From Chitinophagales bacterium (lineage in GTDB: Bacteria; Bacteroidota; Bacteroidia; Chitinophagales; Saprospiraceae): DNA of 64,000 nucleotides. Where the stretch lies: positions 1-64,000 of the forward strand of contig JAKSDI010000251.1 of NCBI GenBank assembly GCA_022360175.1, in the 5' to 3' direction. The notes beneath the pieces were generated by a model. It saw only the letters and a program-made list of their open reading frames with translations, ran no database searches and was not told the origin of the DNA. Of this stretch, positions 1 to 8,018 are shown piece after piece; the first letter of the stretch is position 1; each line of letters opens with the position of its first letter. The position numbers and the translations under genes are program-made.

Positions 1-206
1 CTTGATGTATATGCATTTGAACCTTGGTAAGTGCCAGAATACATTGCAGAACTATTAATTTTCCATCCACCAATAGTTCCTGAGGTTGCGGTTAATGCCC
101 CACTAAATGTACCTGAAGCTCCTGTGATAACTTCTTCTATTAAAGGCTGGTTGGGGAAGTACGCGTAAACATTTACATTTTTAACTTTTACTGGAATTGG
201 TTGCAT
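1..206 (-). CDS. Phage tail-fibre-like protein, N-terminal part (runs off window)
   Basis: The frame opens at an ATG at 206 and is still open at base 1, so only about 68 N-terminal residues are visible. The sequence moves from a short basic-hydrophobic start to Gly/Ser/Thr-rich text with the motif GTIGGWKINSSAMYSGT. The GTIGGW-type motif is common in tail-fibre and tail-spike stalks of phages and phage-like injection systems. It lies 40 bases downstream of the small cystatin-like gene on the same strand and probably shares its transcript. The function is inferred from this motif only; another repetitive surface protein is possible. Confidence 0.5.
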   Translation of the reverse strand, partial: MQPIPVKVKNVNVYAYFPNQPLIEEVITGASGTFSGALTATSGTIGGWKINSSAMYSGTYQGSNAYTS

Positions 207-246
207 AATTTTATAGGTTTTAGTGTGATTGAATAATTGATTGATT

Positions 247-525
247 CTAATGAATCTCTTCGATATTCGTGACGTGTGCCGGGCCGTCAAGAGGCTGGTA
301 GATTGTAACAATAGCAGCTCCGTATAATGGATACCTTACTGCTGCTTTTGTGTTACAGAAGAATTTGTAATTGATACCAGTTACAACTTGTTGAGCTACA
401 GCAACAGGCGAGTACGAAACACCAATGATACCTTCAAGAGCCTCTTTGAAGGACTTTTCAGCATCCTTACTGATCTTGCAGGTGTAAGCGGAGTATGCTC
501 CAGCGGCTATAGGTGCACTTGCCAT
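247..525 (-). CDS. Small cystatin-like protein, uncharacterised
   Basis: A 92-residue protein without signal peptide or membrane segment. The central stretch VAQQVVTGINYKFFCNT resembles the Q-x-V-x-G signature and following strand of cystatin-fold proteins, and the C-terminal half is strand-rich. Similar short proteins occur in Bacteroidota genomes, but I know of no assigned role. Inhibitor activity should not be assumed. It sits directly upstream of the tail-fibre-like gene and is read the same way, so it may be an accessory of that locus. The ATG at 525 follows an A-rich leader, normal for this phylum. Confidence 0.55.
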   Translation of the reverse strand: MASAPIAAGAYSAYTCKISKDAEKSFKEALEGIIGVSYSPVAVAQQVVTGINYKFFCNTKAAVRYPLYGAAIVTIYQPLDGPAHVTNIEEIH

Positions 526-607
526 TTTGATATTGTTTTGAGGGTTTTTCCTACTCTGTTGACTTTTCGGAATCCGTCGTAATACATGGGGTAAAGGAGA
601 TCACTTC

Positions 608-685
608 ATGGCAAAAATTACCATGAGTACCAGCGGTACAAAAGATTTCACCTTTACTAAAAAACAAATGACAGTAGCTACTTAA
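608..685 (+). CDS. Possible 25-residue peptide gene
   Basis: A short frame with a good purine-rich ribosome site (AAAGGAGA, 8 bases before the ATG) encodes a Lys/Thr-rich 25-residue peptide. It is divergent from the cystatin-like gene and lies in the otherwise empty 526-812 interval. It has no signal sequence or recognisable domain. The Shine-Dalgarno match is stronger than usual for this genome, the only reason to list it. It could be the residue of a longer deleted gene or chance. Confidence 0.2.
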   Translation: MAKITMSTSGTKDFTFTKKQMTVAT

Positions 686-812
686 TCGAAATGTTTGTCT
701 GTTGACAATACAAATGTCAGATATTATAATGTATTATTTCACAGTATAAATACGGCTTTTCAAATTCACGTATTTTTACGTGTATGATCTGAAACTGGGT
801 AGGACAACATTT

Positions 813-2246
813 CTAAACCTGCGCCAGCAACCATTTTTTCTCAGCAATTGCATTGGTTTCAATAATGCTGGAACGTAGCATTTCACGAGCTGATTTATCG
901 GTTTCAGGAGTATTTAAAAGTTTTTTGACAAAGGAGATTAGATTTAGGTAATTTTCCCTGTGGTATCCTAGCTGTTTTTTTCTACTGATATAGGTTGTAA
1001 AACTGTCAAGATGAGAAAAGAGCACATCAAAAAGGCCCTGCTCAAAGTAAATGCGCAATAACATAGATCTACTATTGAGGTTATAAAAAATATCATCAAA
1101 GACAATTTGTTTATTCAGTAGATCAAGGGCTTTATCATAATCTGGCTTGTGGAAATAATAAACTGCCAGATTATAATGAAAAATATTTTCTCGCTCCTTG
1201 TCAGGTAGCTTCTCCTTAAATTTATGCAAAAATTGATTGGCCCAGTCTAACTCTTTACAAGTCAGGGCAAGCATGAGTATGTTATTGTAAGTGAATTTAG
1301 ATAGCTGATCATTTTCCAGCAGTATGTTACGTTCCAGTGCCAGTTTATATAAGCCTAGGGCTTTACTGATAAATTGGCGCTGACCTCTGTTTAATCGTTG
1401 GATGCAATAATTGATAGCTAGTAGATAAATATCTCTAGTTTCATGAGCTGGAAATTGTTGCCAGTGCTGTTCGATCAGTTGTTCAAAAGCATTAAATCGT
1501 TCTTCATCTGTGGAATTTGTATCTGCTAATAGAAGATAAGCTTGATGATAAATAGCAATAGCAGGGGTATGTTTTACCGAGGAGCGTTCTACATAACGCA
1601 GAACTTCTTCCAGCAGCTCCAGTTGATACGCTTCTTTGCCAATTCGTTGAGCGGTTAAAATGGAACAGCTATGCCGGAGTATATCGGCCAGATAAAAAAT
1701 AGTCAACTCTTTCACCAATTCTTCCAGGTTCATTCGCCCTGCTCGTCGCTGGCTGGCTATATACACATATTCTTCCTGATGTAACTGATAATTGAGATAG
1801 TGAAAACCTACATTTCGATAGGGGTGATTTTGATGATCTTTTTTTAGCTTTTCAAAAGATTTTGCATAAGATTTCCCTGCGTTTATCTTACGAAGAGCCC
1901 GACACTGATAGAGTTCCTTCATTTGGTGTTCTTCCTCGAATTCCTGTAATGCCAGGAATTGTTTGATTGCCTCCAGAAGAAGATGTACTACCAGATTGAG
2001 ACGGCCGTCATCATAAGCTTTGCCAGGATAGAGTGCAGTAAAAATTTCTTTGCGGCCCAGCTTTGAATGTTTTCTTTTCAAATCCTTCCTCAGATAATCA
2101 AAAAGCGCATAAACATCGTCCCGCCGATTGAAGTACGGCGATTTTAAGAACAATCTCAACTGTCTCAGCTGATTGGACGAAAGCCGGCTAAAGAGCTGTA
2201 TAAGCTGACTATTTTCTAAAAGAGTAGCTGTTTTTTGAAAAGGCAT
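813..2246 (-). CDS. Uncharacterised all-helical repeat protein
   Basis: A 477-residue soluble protein with no signal peptide. It is almost entirely predicted helix, with a Leu/Gln/Arg-rich N-terminal region (residues 1-110) followed by TPR-like helical hairpins, clearest around residues 330-440. It contains no catalytic motif I recognise. Long cytosolic helical-repeat proteins of this type occur in Saprospira/Lewinella-like genomes without assigned function; a scaffolding role would be a guess. It stands alone: the gene on its 5' side is divergent and the gene on its 3' side begins nearly 300 bases away. Confidence 0.75.
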   Translation of the reverse strand: MPFQKTATLLENSQLIQLFSRLSSNQLRQLRLFLKSPYFNRRDDVYALFDYLRKDLKRKHSKLGRKEIFTALYPGKAYDDGRLNLVVHLLLEAIKQFLALQEFEEEHQMKELYQCRALRKINAGKSYAKSFEKLKKDHQNHPYRNVGFHYLNYQLHQEEYVYIASQRRAGRMNLEELVKELTIFYLADILRHSCSILTAQRIGKEAYQLELLEEVLRYVERSSVKHTPAIAIYHQAYLLLADTNSTDEERFNAFEQLIEQHWQQFPAHETRDIYLLAINYCIQRLNRGQRQFISKALGLYKLALERNILLENDQLSKFTYNNILMLALTCKELDWANQFLHKFKEKLPDKERENIFHYNLAVYYFHKPDYDKALDLLNKQIVFDDIFYNLNSRSMLLRIYFEQGLFDVLFSHLDSFTTYISRKKQLGYHRENYLNLISFVKKLLNTPETDKSAREMLRSSIIETNAIAEKKWLLAQV

Positions 2247-2413
2247 ATCTTTTTTGTGGAATAAAAAATAAATAATTGTATGGATTAAATATTTGTTTAT
2301 TAGTGGTTTATATTTATTTGGTATGTAAAAATATTAAATTTTCACTTGAATGTGTTGTTGTTTGAGCCTAAATAGTCAGATATATTTGAAGCATCAATTA
2401 CAACAAGTAAAAG

Positions 2414-5371
2414 ATGATGAGATATATACCAATTATTTTACTCTCTTTCTTTTTAATGTTAGGCCTGGTAGTTCACCTACAAGGGCAAGGGTTCGAACGT
2501 AATTTATACGATATCCAATCGGCAGATTTGATTACAGAAGTGGAAGGAGATACTTTTTTGATTAATAGTTCACTTAATCAATTTCATCTTATAGGTAAAC
2601 ATGGAGAGGTTTTGGAGGATATCCTGCATACTAATAATCAACATCCGGATGATGTATATGTAGGAGAAACACTGGTGGATATGCATCCCTATCCTCTGCC
2701 TAATGGAGACATCGCTTTCTTCGCTCGCAAAACCATTGATACTTCACTTGCTAAATCGGATGTACTTTATTTTAATTATCGCGAGGGAAGTAGTAAAACA
2801 TTTACAGTTCAGAAAACGCTCTTTTTGCCGGAGTCTTTAGCAGAAATTAATGAATCAGGTTATACCCGCCTGGTAGATTATACTTTTTTAAACGATCATT
2901 TCTATTTCGCTGGATTATTCCATACAACAGTAGGAGATATCTATCCGGTATTGATGAAAATCTCTCTTACTGGAGAGCTGCTATGGTCCAAAACGTACCT
3001 GCTTTCTTACAGTGCGAATGGTGAAATTTCCAGAATAAAAGCAATTGATACTATTGGGAGCAACCGGATTTTACTGGCTCTGGAATATGCTGATTTTGAA
3101 TATTATCATTTGGAAATAGATGAAGATGGTGGACAGGCAGGCGGTTCTTATTTTCCTTTGACGGATGAATTATCCATCTTGGAAGATGCGAGTAAAATCG
3201 CCTATTGGATCCAGGCAGATGGAGGGCTAATTATTGCCGGACGCTCTATTGATGCTGGAGATGATGATTTATTTGTTTTTGATGCAAATGCTGATCTGGT
3301 ATTTGCTCGTCCCTGGTTCCTGGGAGTGGTAGATGTTACGGAGTACTATCGAGTGATCAGACAGGTAGAAGGAGGCTTTATTGTCTATCGCCAGGATTGG
3401 GTGCCAGCAGGGCCAAATAGGGAAAGCCTTACTATTTCGAAAGTGGATTTAGCTGGAGATTTAATCTGGCAAAAAACCTATGTCCCATCAAACGTACCGG
3501 CAATAAAAGATATAAAAGTATTGAGCTCGGGAAATATCGTGTTCGGCGGCCTGCAAACGACCTTCATTTATAGTCCTGATCCCAATGATATATATACTGA
3601 TTTTGGGTATTTACTTAAGCTTGGCCCAAATGGAGATTTATATGGCAGTATTTTTAAAGGGCAAACCTTTGAGGATATTGACCCGGATTGCAGTCAATTG
3701 GTTGAAGCTCCTCTAGGAGGTTGGTTGGTGGCCTATGAAAGTCCAACCGATACCTTTTATGCATTGTCAAATGCAATGGGAGCGTACGAAAGGCCGGTAC
3801 TGCCCGATACTTATGAAGCCAGCTTATATCCTCCGAGCGAATATTGGTCTGCATGCCCGCCAGTTGGTGGCCTTGAGATTCTGTATGAAGATACTTTGAC
3901 GCATCATTTTCCAGCAGCAGCTATAGAAGATTGCCCGAATTTAATTGTTAATACCTCTGCTCCCTTTCTCCGTCGTTGTTTCGAATCTACCTATACCGTA
4001 AATTATTGCAATACAGGTACCGTATTGGCAGAAGATGCATATATAGAAGTGGAGCTGGATGCTGCTTTAAGTTTTATAGCTGCTACTTTACTCCCCAGTA
4101 GTATTCAGGGGCAATTGCTGCGTTTTGATGTAGGAAGCATTGATGTAGGGCAGTGCGGTGATTTCCAAATTACCGTTTTGGTAGGCTGTGATGATGTGCT
4201 TCTAGGACAAACGCACTGTACAACAGCAAGCATTTATCCCAATGAACCTTGTACTACTTCGGCAGATTGGTCGGGGGCGAGCCTGGAGGTTGATGCCCGT
4301 TGTGAAGGAGATTCTGTTGCATTCGTCATCAAAAATGTAGGGAATAATACGACTTCCGAAACCGTACGTTATCTCGTTATCGAAGATCAGGTGATCTTAT
4401 CCGAAACAGAAGGTGGTACTTTACCTGCCCAGGATTCAATTCGATTGACATATCCTGCTACTGGCGCTTTTTATCGTATAGAAGTAGAGCAGGAACCCAA
4501 TCATCCCGGCAATAGTTTTCCAACTGCTTCTGTAGAAGGTTGTACCAGTGACCCTGGAGCAGCTGTCAGCTTAGGTTTCCATACCCAGTACTGGGAGGAT
4601 GATGCGGATCACTTCATTTCCATTGATTGCCAACAAAATATAGGCTCCTATGATCCCAATGATAAGAGAGCTTTTCCAGGAGGTATCACTATTGGTAATA
4701 AAAACTATATAGAATCCAATCAGACAATTAACTACCACATTCGATTTCAGAATACTGGTACAGATACAGCATTTACTGTTATTATTAAAGACCCTGTTGA
4801 CCCCAATCTGGATTTGACATCCCTGAAGCTGGAAGCAGCCAGCCATGACTATAGCCTGGAAATTACCCCTTTGCGGGAATTGGTATTTACCTTCGATGAG
4901 ATTAATCTCGTAGATTCTTTTGCCAATGAACCACTTTCGCATGGTTTTGTAAGCTTTAGCCTGGAGCAGATTCCAGATTTGCCGGAAGGCACCCAAATTG
5001 AAAATGAGGCTGCTATCTTCTTTGATTACAACCTACCCATTTATACCAATACCTGGGTACACGAGATTAAGGAAAATATATTGCCTTACGCTCCGATAGT
5101 TGAACCACCAGTTTCTTCCACAGAGCCTATGAAAATTGGTCCTAATCCTATGGGAGAAATGGCTCAAATCGAAGTACCAGGAGTAGCTCCTGAAGATGAG
5201 GTTCAGTTGCGAATTTATGATAGCAGGGGAGTGCTTTGCAGACGATCCAGTTATCAGAGTAATGCTTTTATTTTCCACCGGAATAACCTAGCCGATGGCA
5301 TTTATTTTATTGAAGCTCTCAGTGGTGCTAAATCCGTAAAAAGAGCCAAGTTGATTATTCAAACCCCCTAA
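2414..5371 (+). CDS. Large secreted T9SS-dependent protein, propeller-like plus DUF11-like domain
   Basis: A 985-residue protein with a Sec signal peptide (about residues 1-25, ending LQGQ). Residues 30-480 carry repeated W-x-x-T-Y and G-G-x-I-x-x-G elements typical of delta-60/PQQ-like beta-propellers. Residues about 500-900 are beta-sandwich modules; the second ends in a motif like IFFDYNLPIYTN, common in DUF11/DUF7619-type conserved-repeat domains. The last 80 residues form a T9SS type A sorting tail (IGPNPMGE start, DGIYFIEA near the end). The protein is therefore expected to cross the outer membrane by type IX secretion and be anchored or released there. The substrate is unknown. Confidence 0.85.
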   Translation: MMRYIPIILLSFFLMLGLVVHLQGQGFERNLYDIQSADLITEVEGDTFLINSSLNQFHLIGKHGEVLEDILHTNNQHPDDVYVGETLVDMHPYPLPNGDIAFFARKTIDTSLAKSDVLYFNYREGSSKTFTVQKTLFLPESLAEINESGYTRLVDYTFLNDHFYFAGLFHTTVGDIYPVLMKISLTGELLWSKTYLLSYSANGEISRIKAIDTIGSNRILLALEYADFEYYHLEIDEDGGQAGGSYFPLTDELSILEDASKIAYWIQADGGLIIAGRSIDAGDDDLFVFDANADLVFARPWFLGVVDVTEYYRVIRQVEGGFIVYRQDWVPAGPNRESLTISKVDLAGDLIWQKTYVPSNVPAIKDIKVLSSGNIVFGGLQTTFIYSPDPNDIYTDFGYLLKLGPNGDLYGSIFKGQTFEDIDPDCSQLVEAPLGGWLVAYESPTDTFYALSNAMGAYERPVLPDTYEASLYPPSEYWSACPPVGGLEILYEDTLTHHFPAAAIEDCPNLIVNTSAPFLRRCFESTYTVNYCNTGTVLAEDAYIEVELDAALSFIAATLLPSSIQGQLLRFDVGSIDVGQCGDFQITVLVGCDDVLLGQTHCTTASIYPNEPCTTSADWSGASLEVDARCEGDSVAFVIKNVGNNTTSETVRYLVIEDQVILSETEGGTLPAQDSIRLTYPATGAFYRIEVEQEPNHPGNSFPTASVEGCTSDPGAAVSLGFHTQYWEDDADHFISIDCQQNIGSYDPNDKRAFPGGITIGNKNYIESNQTINYHIRFQNTGTDTAFTVIIKDPVDPNLDLTSLKLEAASHDYSLEITPLRELVFTFDEINLVDSFANEPLSHGFVSFSLEQIPDLPEGTQIENEAAIFFDYNLPIYTNTWVHEIKENILPYAPIVEPPVSSTEPMKIGPNPMGEMAQIEVPGVAPEDEVQLRIYDSRGVLCRRSSYQSNAFIFHRNNLADGIYFIEALSGAKSVKRAKLIIQTP

Positions 5372-5375
5372 GCCT

Positions 5376-5636
5376 ATGGCCTGGATTCAAGAGGAGGAAA
5401 TAGATTGGAATATATTGTTTAATGCATTGGAGCTAGAAATGCCAATTAAAGCGGAGGATTATCCGATTGTGATACAAATTTTTGATACCTCAAATGTGAT
5501 GGTATTGGAAGCAACTTTTAAACAAGCTCCTGTCACATTGAAAAGTATCCTTCCTCCAGGCAGGTATCGTTATACCGCACTAAAAAATGGGGAATGCATA
5601 TATGCTACCAGCTATATAACTAATTACCATTCTTAG
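5376..5636 (+). CDS. Small protein resembling an isolated sorting-tail-like beta domain
   Basis: An 86-residue frame that begins 4 bases after the preceding stop, so translation is probably coupled to the large T9SS gene. It has no signal peptide. Residues 20-80 follow the strand pattern of a T9SS C-terminal domain (IQIFDTSNVMVLE, then LPPGRYRYTA), but the usual basic C-terminus is missing. It may be a duplicated and decayed sorting tail, or a small cytosolic partner. The gene start is supported by spacing only. Confidence 0.5.
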   Translation: MAWIQEEEIDWNILFNALELEMPIKAEDYPIVIQIFDTSNVMVLEATFKQAPVTLKSILPPGRYRYTALKNGECIYATSYITNYHS

Positions 5637-5672
5637 AATGAAATACTTGACGCTAAATTATAGAATAAAATT

Positions 5673-6755
5673 ATGAAATACAGAATATTAACCCTATTGG
5701 CACCAGTGATCTTTTTCTTTGCATGTGAAGATGAAGAAATGGTGAAACCTGAATTAGAAACTTCATATATACAAGATAATATTTTTGGTTGTGATCAATT
5801 TGAGGTGATTGATATTGAGGACAGCTTCTTTAGCAGGACTCCTCCAGTTCTTGAAACTTTTGATCGGTACTTTGTTTATGCTGTTGAATACCTGACACAT
5901 GGTGTGCTGGTGATTAAGGACGGATTTGAGGGGCCTGTACTTCAAAGGCTGGAAATGAGGGTAAAAAAGCTGCATGTGTTCAATAATCAGCTTTTGATTT
6001 GTGCAGAAGAAGGCGTTTTTAGCTTGAATACTTCAGGTGAAATAAGCACTGTCTCAGAATGTTGGTGTTACTCTATGACAATGGAATCGCCCAACAGGCT
6101 TTTCTTGCATGGTTATTTTGATGAATATGGAGGTGACTCCCCTCGCGGGATTTTCGAATACAAAAACAATACAATTGTTCCATTTGTAAACTATCCTCTT
6201 TCTTTTGATTGCACATCTTTCAATTTAGTTAGTGGAAGTAATCAATCGCTGTATGTTGTAAGCTGTCAACACGAAATAGCCCATTACAAAAATGGTGTTT
6301 CCCTGGCAGAATTTGACGAAGTACAGACACCATTTTTTCCTGCCCTTGCTGAAGCATACGAAGCTTATAATGGAGCGCTTATTGCAATCGGGCAGCAATC
6401 TTCAGATTTCTACCGAATATACAAATTGGTTGATGATAACTGGATTCCTATCTATGATTTAGATTATCAGGATGAAGACACAGAAAAGAGCAAGGATGTC
6501 TTTATCTATGAAGATTATAATATGCTGATACACGACGACTACCTCTATGCATTTAGCCCTTATTATACCTCTGATAATGAACAGGGAATAAGTCGATTTG
6601 ATATTTCTGGCAACGAACAAAAAACATGGGATGATATAGATTTAGTACAAATTCCAGGATTGGATTCAAGAAATTTGATCGATATCGTTGTCGCTAACGA
6701 TGGGCATGCATATGCAGTGCTAAATAAAAAAATTGCAAGAATCACTTGTGAATAA
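5673..6755 (+). CDS. Lipoprotein, copy 1 of a tandem pair
   Basis: A 360-residue protein with a lipoprotein signal (hydrophobic run then FFFAC at about residue 18, followed by EDEE). The acid-rich stretch after the lipid Cys is a common surface-export signature in Bacteroidota lipoproteins. The remainder is strand-rich with repeated L-x-I-x-x-E-E-G-x-F/Y-S-L-N blocks suggesting a degenerate beta-propeller. No catalytic motif was recognised. It is followed after about 60 bases by a clear paralogue that shares the N-terminus, the ETSYIQDNIF motif and the C-terminal HAYAVLN segment, so this is a local duplication. Confidence 0.8.
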   Translation: MKYRILTLLAPVIFFFACEDEEMVKPELETSYIQDNIFGCDQFEVIDIEDSFFSRTPPVLETFDRYFVYAVEYLTHGVLVIKDGFEGPVLQRLEMRVKKLHVFNNQLLICAEEGVFSLNTSGEISTVSECWCYSMTMESPNRLFLHGYFDEYGGDSPRGIFEYKNNTIVPFVNYPLSFDCTSFNLVSGSNQSLYVVSCQHEIAHYKNGVSLAEFDEVQTPFFPALAEAYEAYNGALIAIGQQSSDFYRIYKLVDDNWIPIYDLDYQDEDTEKSKDVFIYEDYNMLIHDDYLYAFSPYYTSDNEQGISRFDISGNEQKTWDDIDLVQIPGLDSRNLIDIVVANDGHAYAVLNKKIARITCE

Positions 6756-6814
6756 AGAACAATTTATTCCGCCTGATTTTGCTCTCTTACTTAACCAAAG
6801 CAAATACTACAAAT

Positions 6815-7888
6815 ATGAAATACTGGATATTTACTTTATTGATAACAATGATTTTATTTTCCGCATGTGAAGATGAGGAAATAGGAAATCCTACACTGGA
6901 AACTTCTTATATACAAGATAATATCTTTGAATGTGATCAATTTGAAGTGATGGAAATTGATGAAAAATTCTCTGTAAATGTAGCATCCAATTTGGAGGTT
7001 TTTAATCAGTTTTTTGTGTATGCCGGAAATGAAAAAATAGTGATCAAGAATGGCTTTAATGGCCCCACACTTCAGTCTGCCGAAATGGTAGTTGAGAATT
7101 TGATTGTATTTAATAACCAATTGATGATTTGTGCAGAAGAAGGACTGTATAGTTTAAACGCTTCGGGAGAAATGAATACCATAACAACAAATAGATGTTA
7201 TTCAATGACATTGGATGGGCAAGGCAGACTGATGCTACAAGGCGTTTTTGGAAACCCACAACTGGGGTCATCTTATGATATCCATGAGTATAAAAATAAT
7301 ACGATAGCCCCATTCGCATCTCATCCTGCTTCTTTTGAATGTGTATCTATAAATCTTGTTGGTGGAAGTGACCAATCTTTATACGCTATAAGCTGTGATA
7401 ATGAAATAGCATACTACAAAAATGGGGTTATTAAAGCTGAATTTGATAATGGAGAAGCACCATTATTTACTGCTCCTGGCTGGCGGATTCTAAATGAATA
7501 TCACAATGATGGCCTTATAGCAATTGTACAAGGAATTTCAAGTTCCTATCGAATGTATAAACTTGCAGGCGAAACCTGGAAGACTATCTATGATTTAGCT
7601 TATGAAGATAGAGGAACTGAGAAGAACAGGGAAGTTTTCGTATACGTAGATTATAATATGTTAATCCATAATGATTACTTATACACTTTTCGTGTTGGTG
7701 GTGCATCCGATGTAGAAGGCATTTGCCGTTTTGATATTTCAGGAGATGAACCAAAAAGCTGGGAAGACATAGAGTTGATTCAAATTCCTGGCCTGGATTC
7801 AAGAGATATCATTGATATTGTTATCGCCAGCGATGGGCATGCTTATGCAGTCCTTAATTCTAAGAAAATAGTCAGGATAAGTTGTTGA
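6815..7888 (+). CDS. Lipoprotein, copy 2 of a tandem pair
   Basis: A 357-residue paralogue of the preceding lipoprotein. An in-frame start exists 36 bases upstream (6779), but the ATG at 6815 gives a standard lipoprotein signal (MKYWIFTLL...FSAC) matching the first copy, so it is preferred. The acidic EDEE tether, the ETSYIQDNIF block, the ICAEEGLYSLN repeat and the QIPGLDSRDIIDIV segment align with copy 1. The middle is more diverged, consistent with an old duplication kept under selection. Function unknown; cell-surface location is inferred from the lipobox. Confidence 0.8.
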   Translation: MKYWIFTLLITMILFSACEDEEIGNPTLETSYIQDNIFECDQFEVMEIDEKFSVNVASNLEVFNQFFVYAGNEKIVIKNGFNGPTLQSAEMVVENLIVFNNQLMICAEEGLYSLNASGEMNTITTNRCYSMTLDGQGRLMLQGVFGNPQLGSSYDIHEYKNNTIAPFASHPASFECVSINLVGGSDQSLYAISCDNEIAYYKNGVIKAEFDNGEAPLFTAPGWRILNEYHNDGLIAIVQGISSSYRMYKLAGETWKTIYDLAYEDRGTEKNREVFVYVDYNMLIHNDYLYTFRVGGASDVEGICRFDISGDEPKSWEDIELIQIPGLDSRDIIDIVIASDGHAYAVLNSKKIVRISC

Positions 7889-8018
7889 TTTATTCGGTTT
7901 AATCTATAAAATCCTATTGATTCAAATCCCACATTAAATTATACGGAGCGATAGTCTGGAAAAAGGTATATTGAGAAAGAGAATATAAACTTCTTTTTTT
8001 CTATAAAGAATAAGTAAA

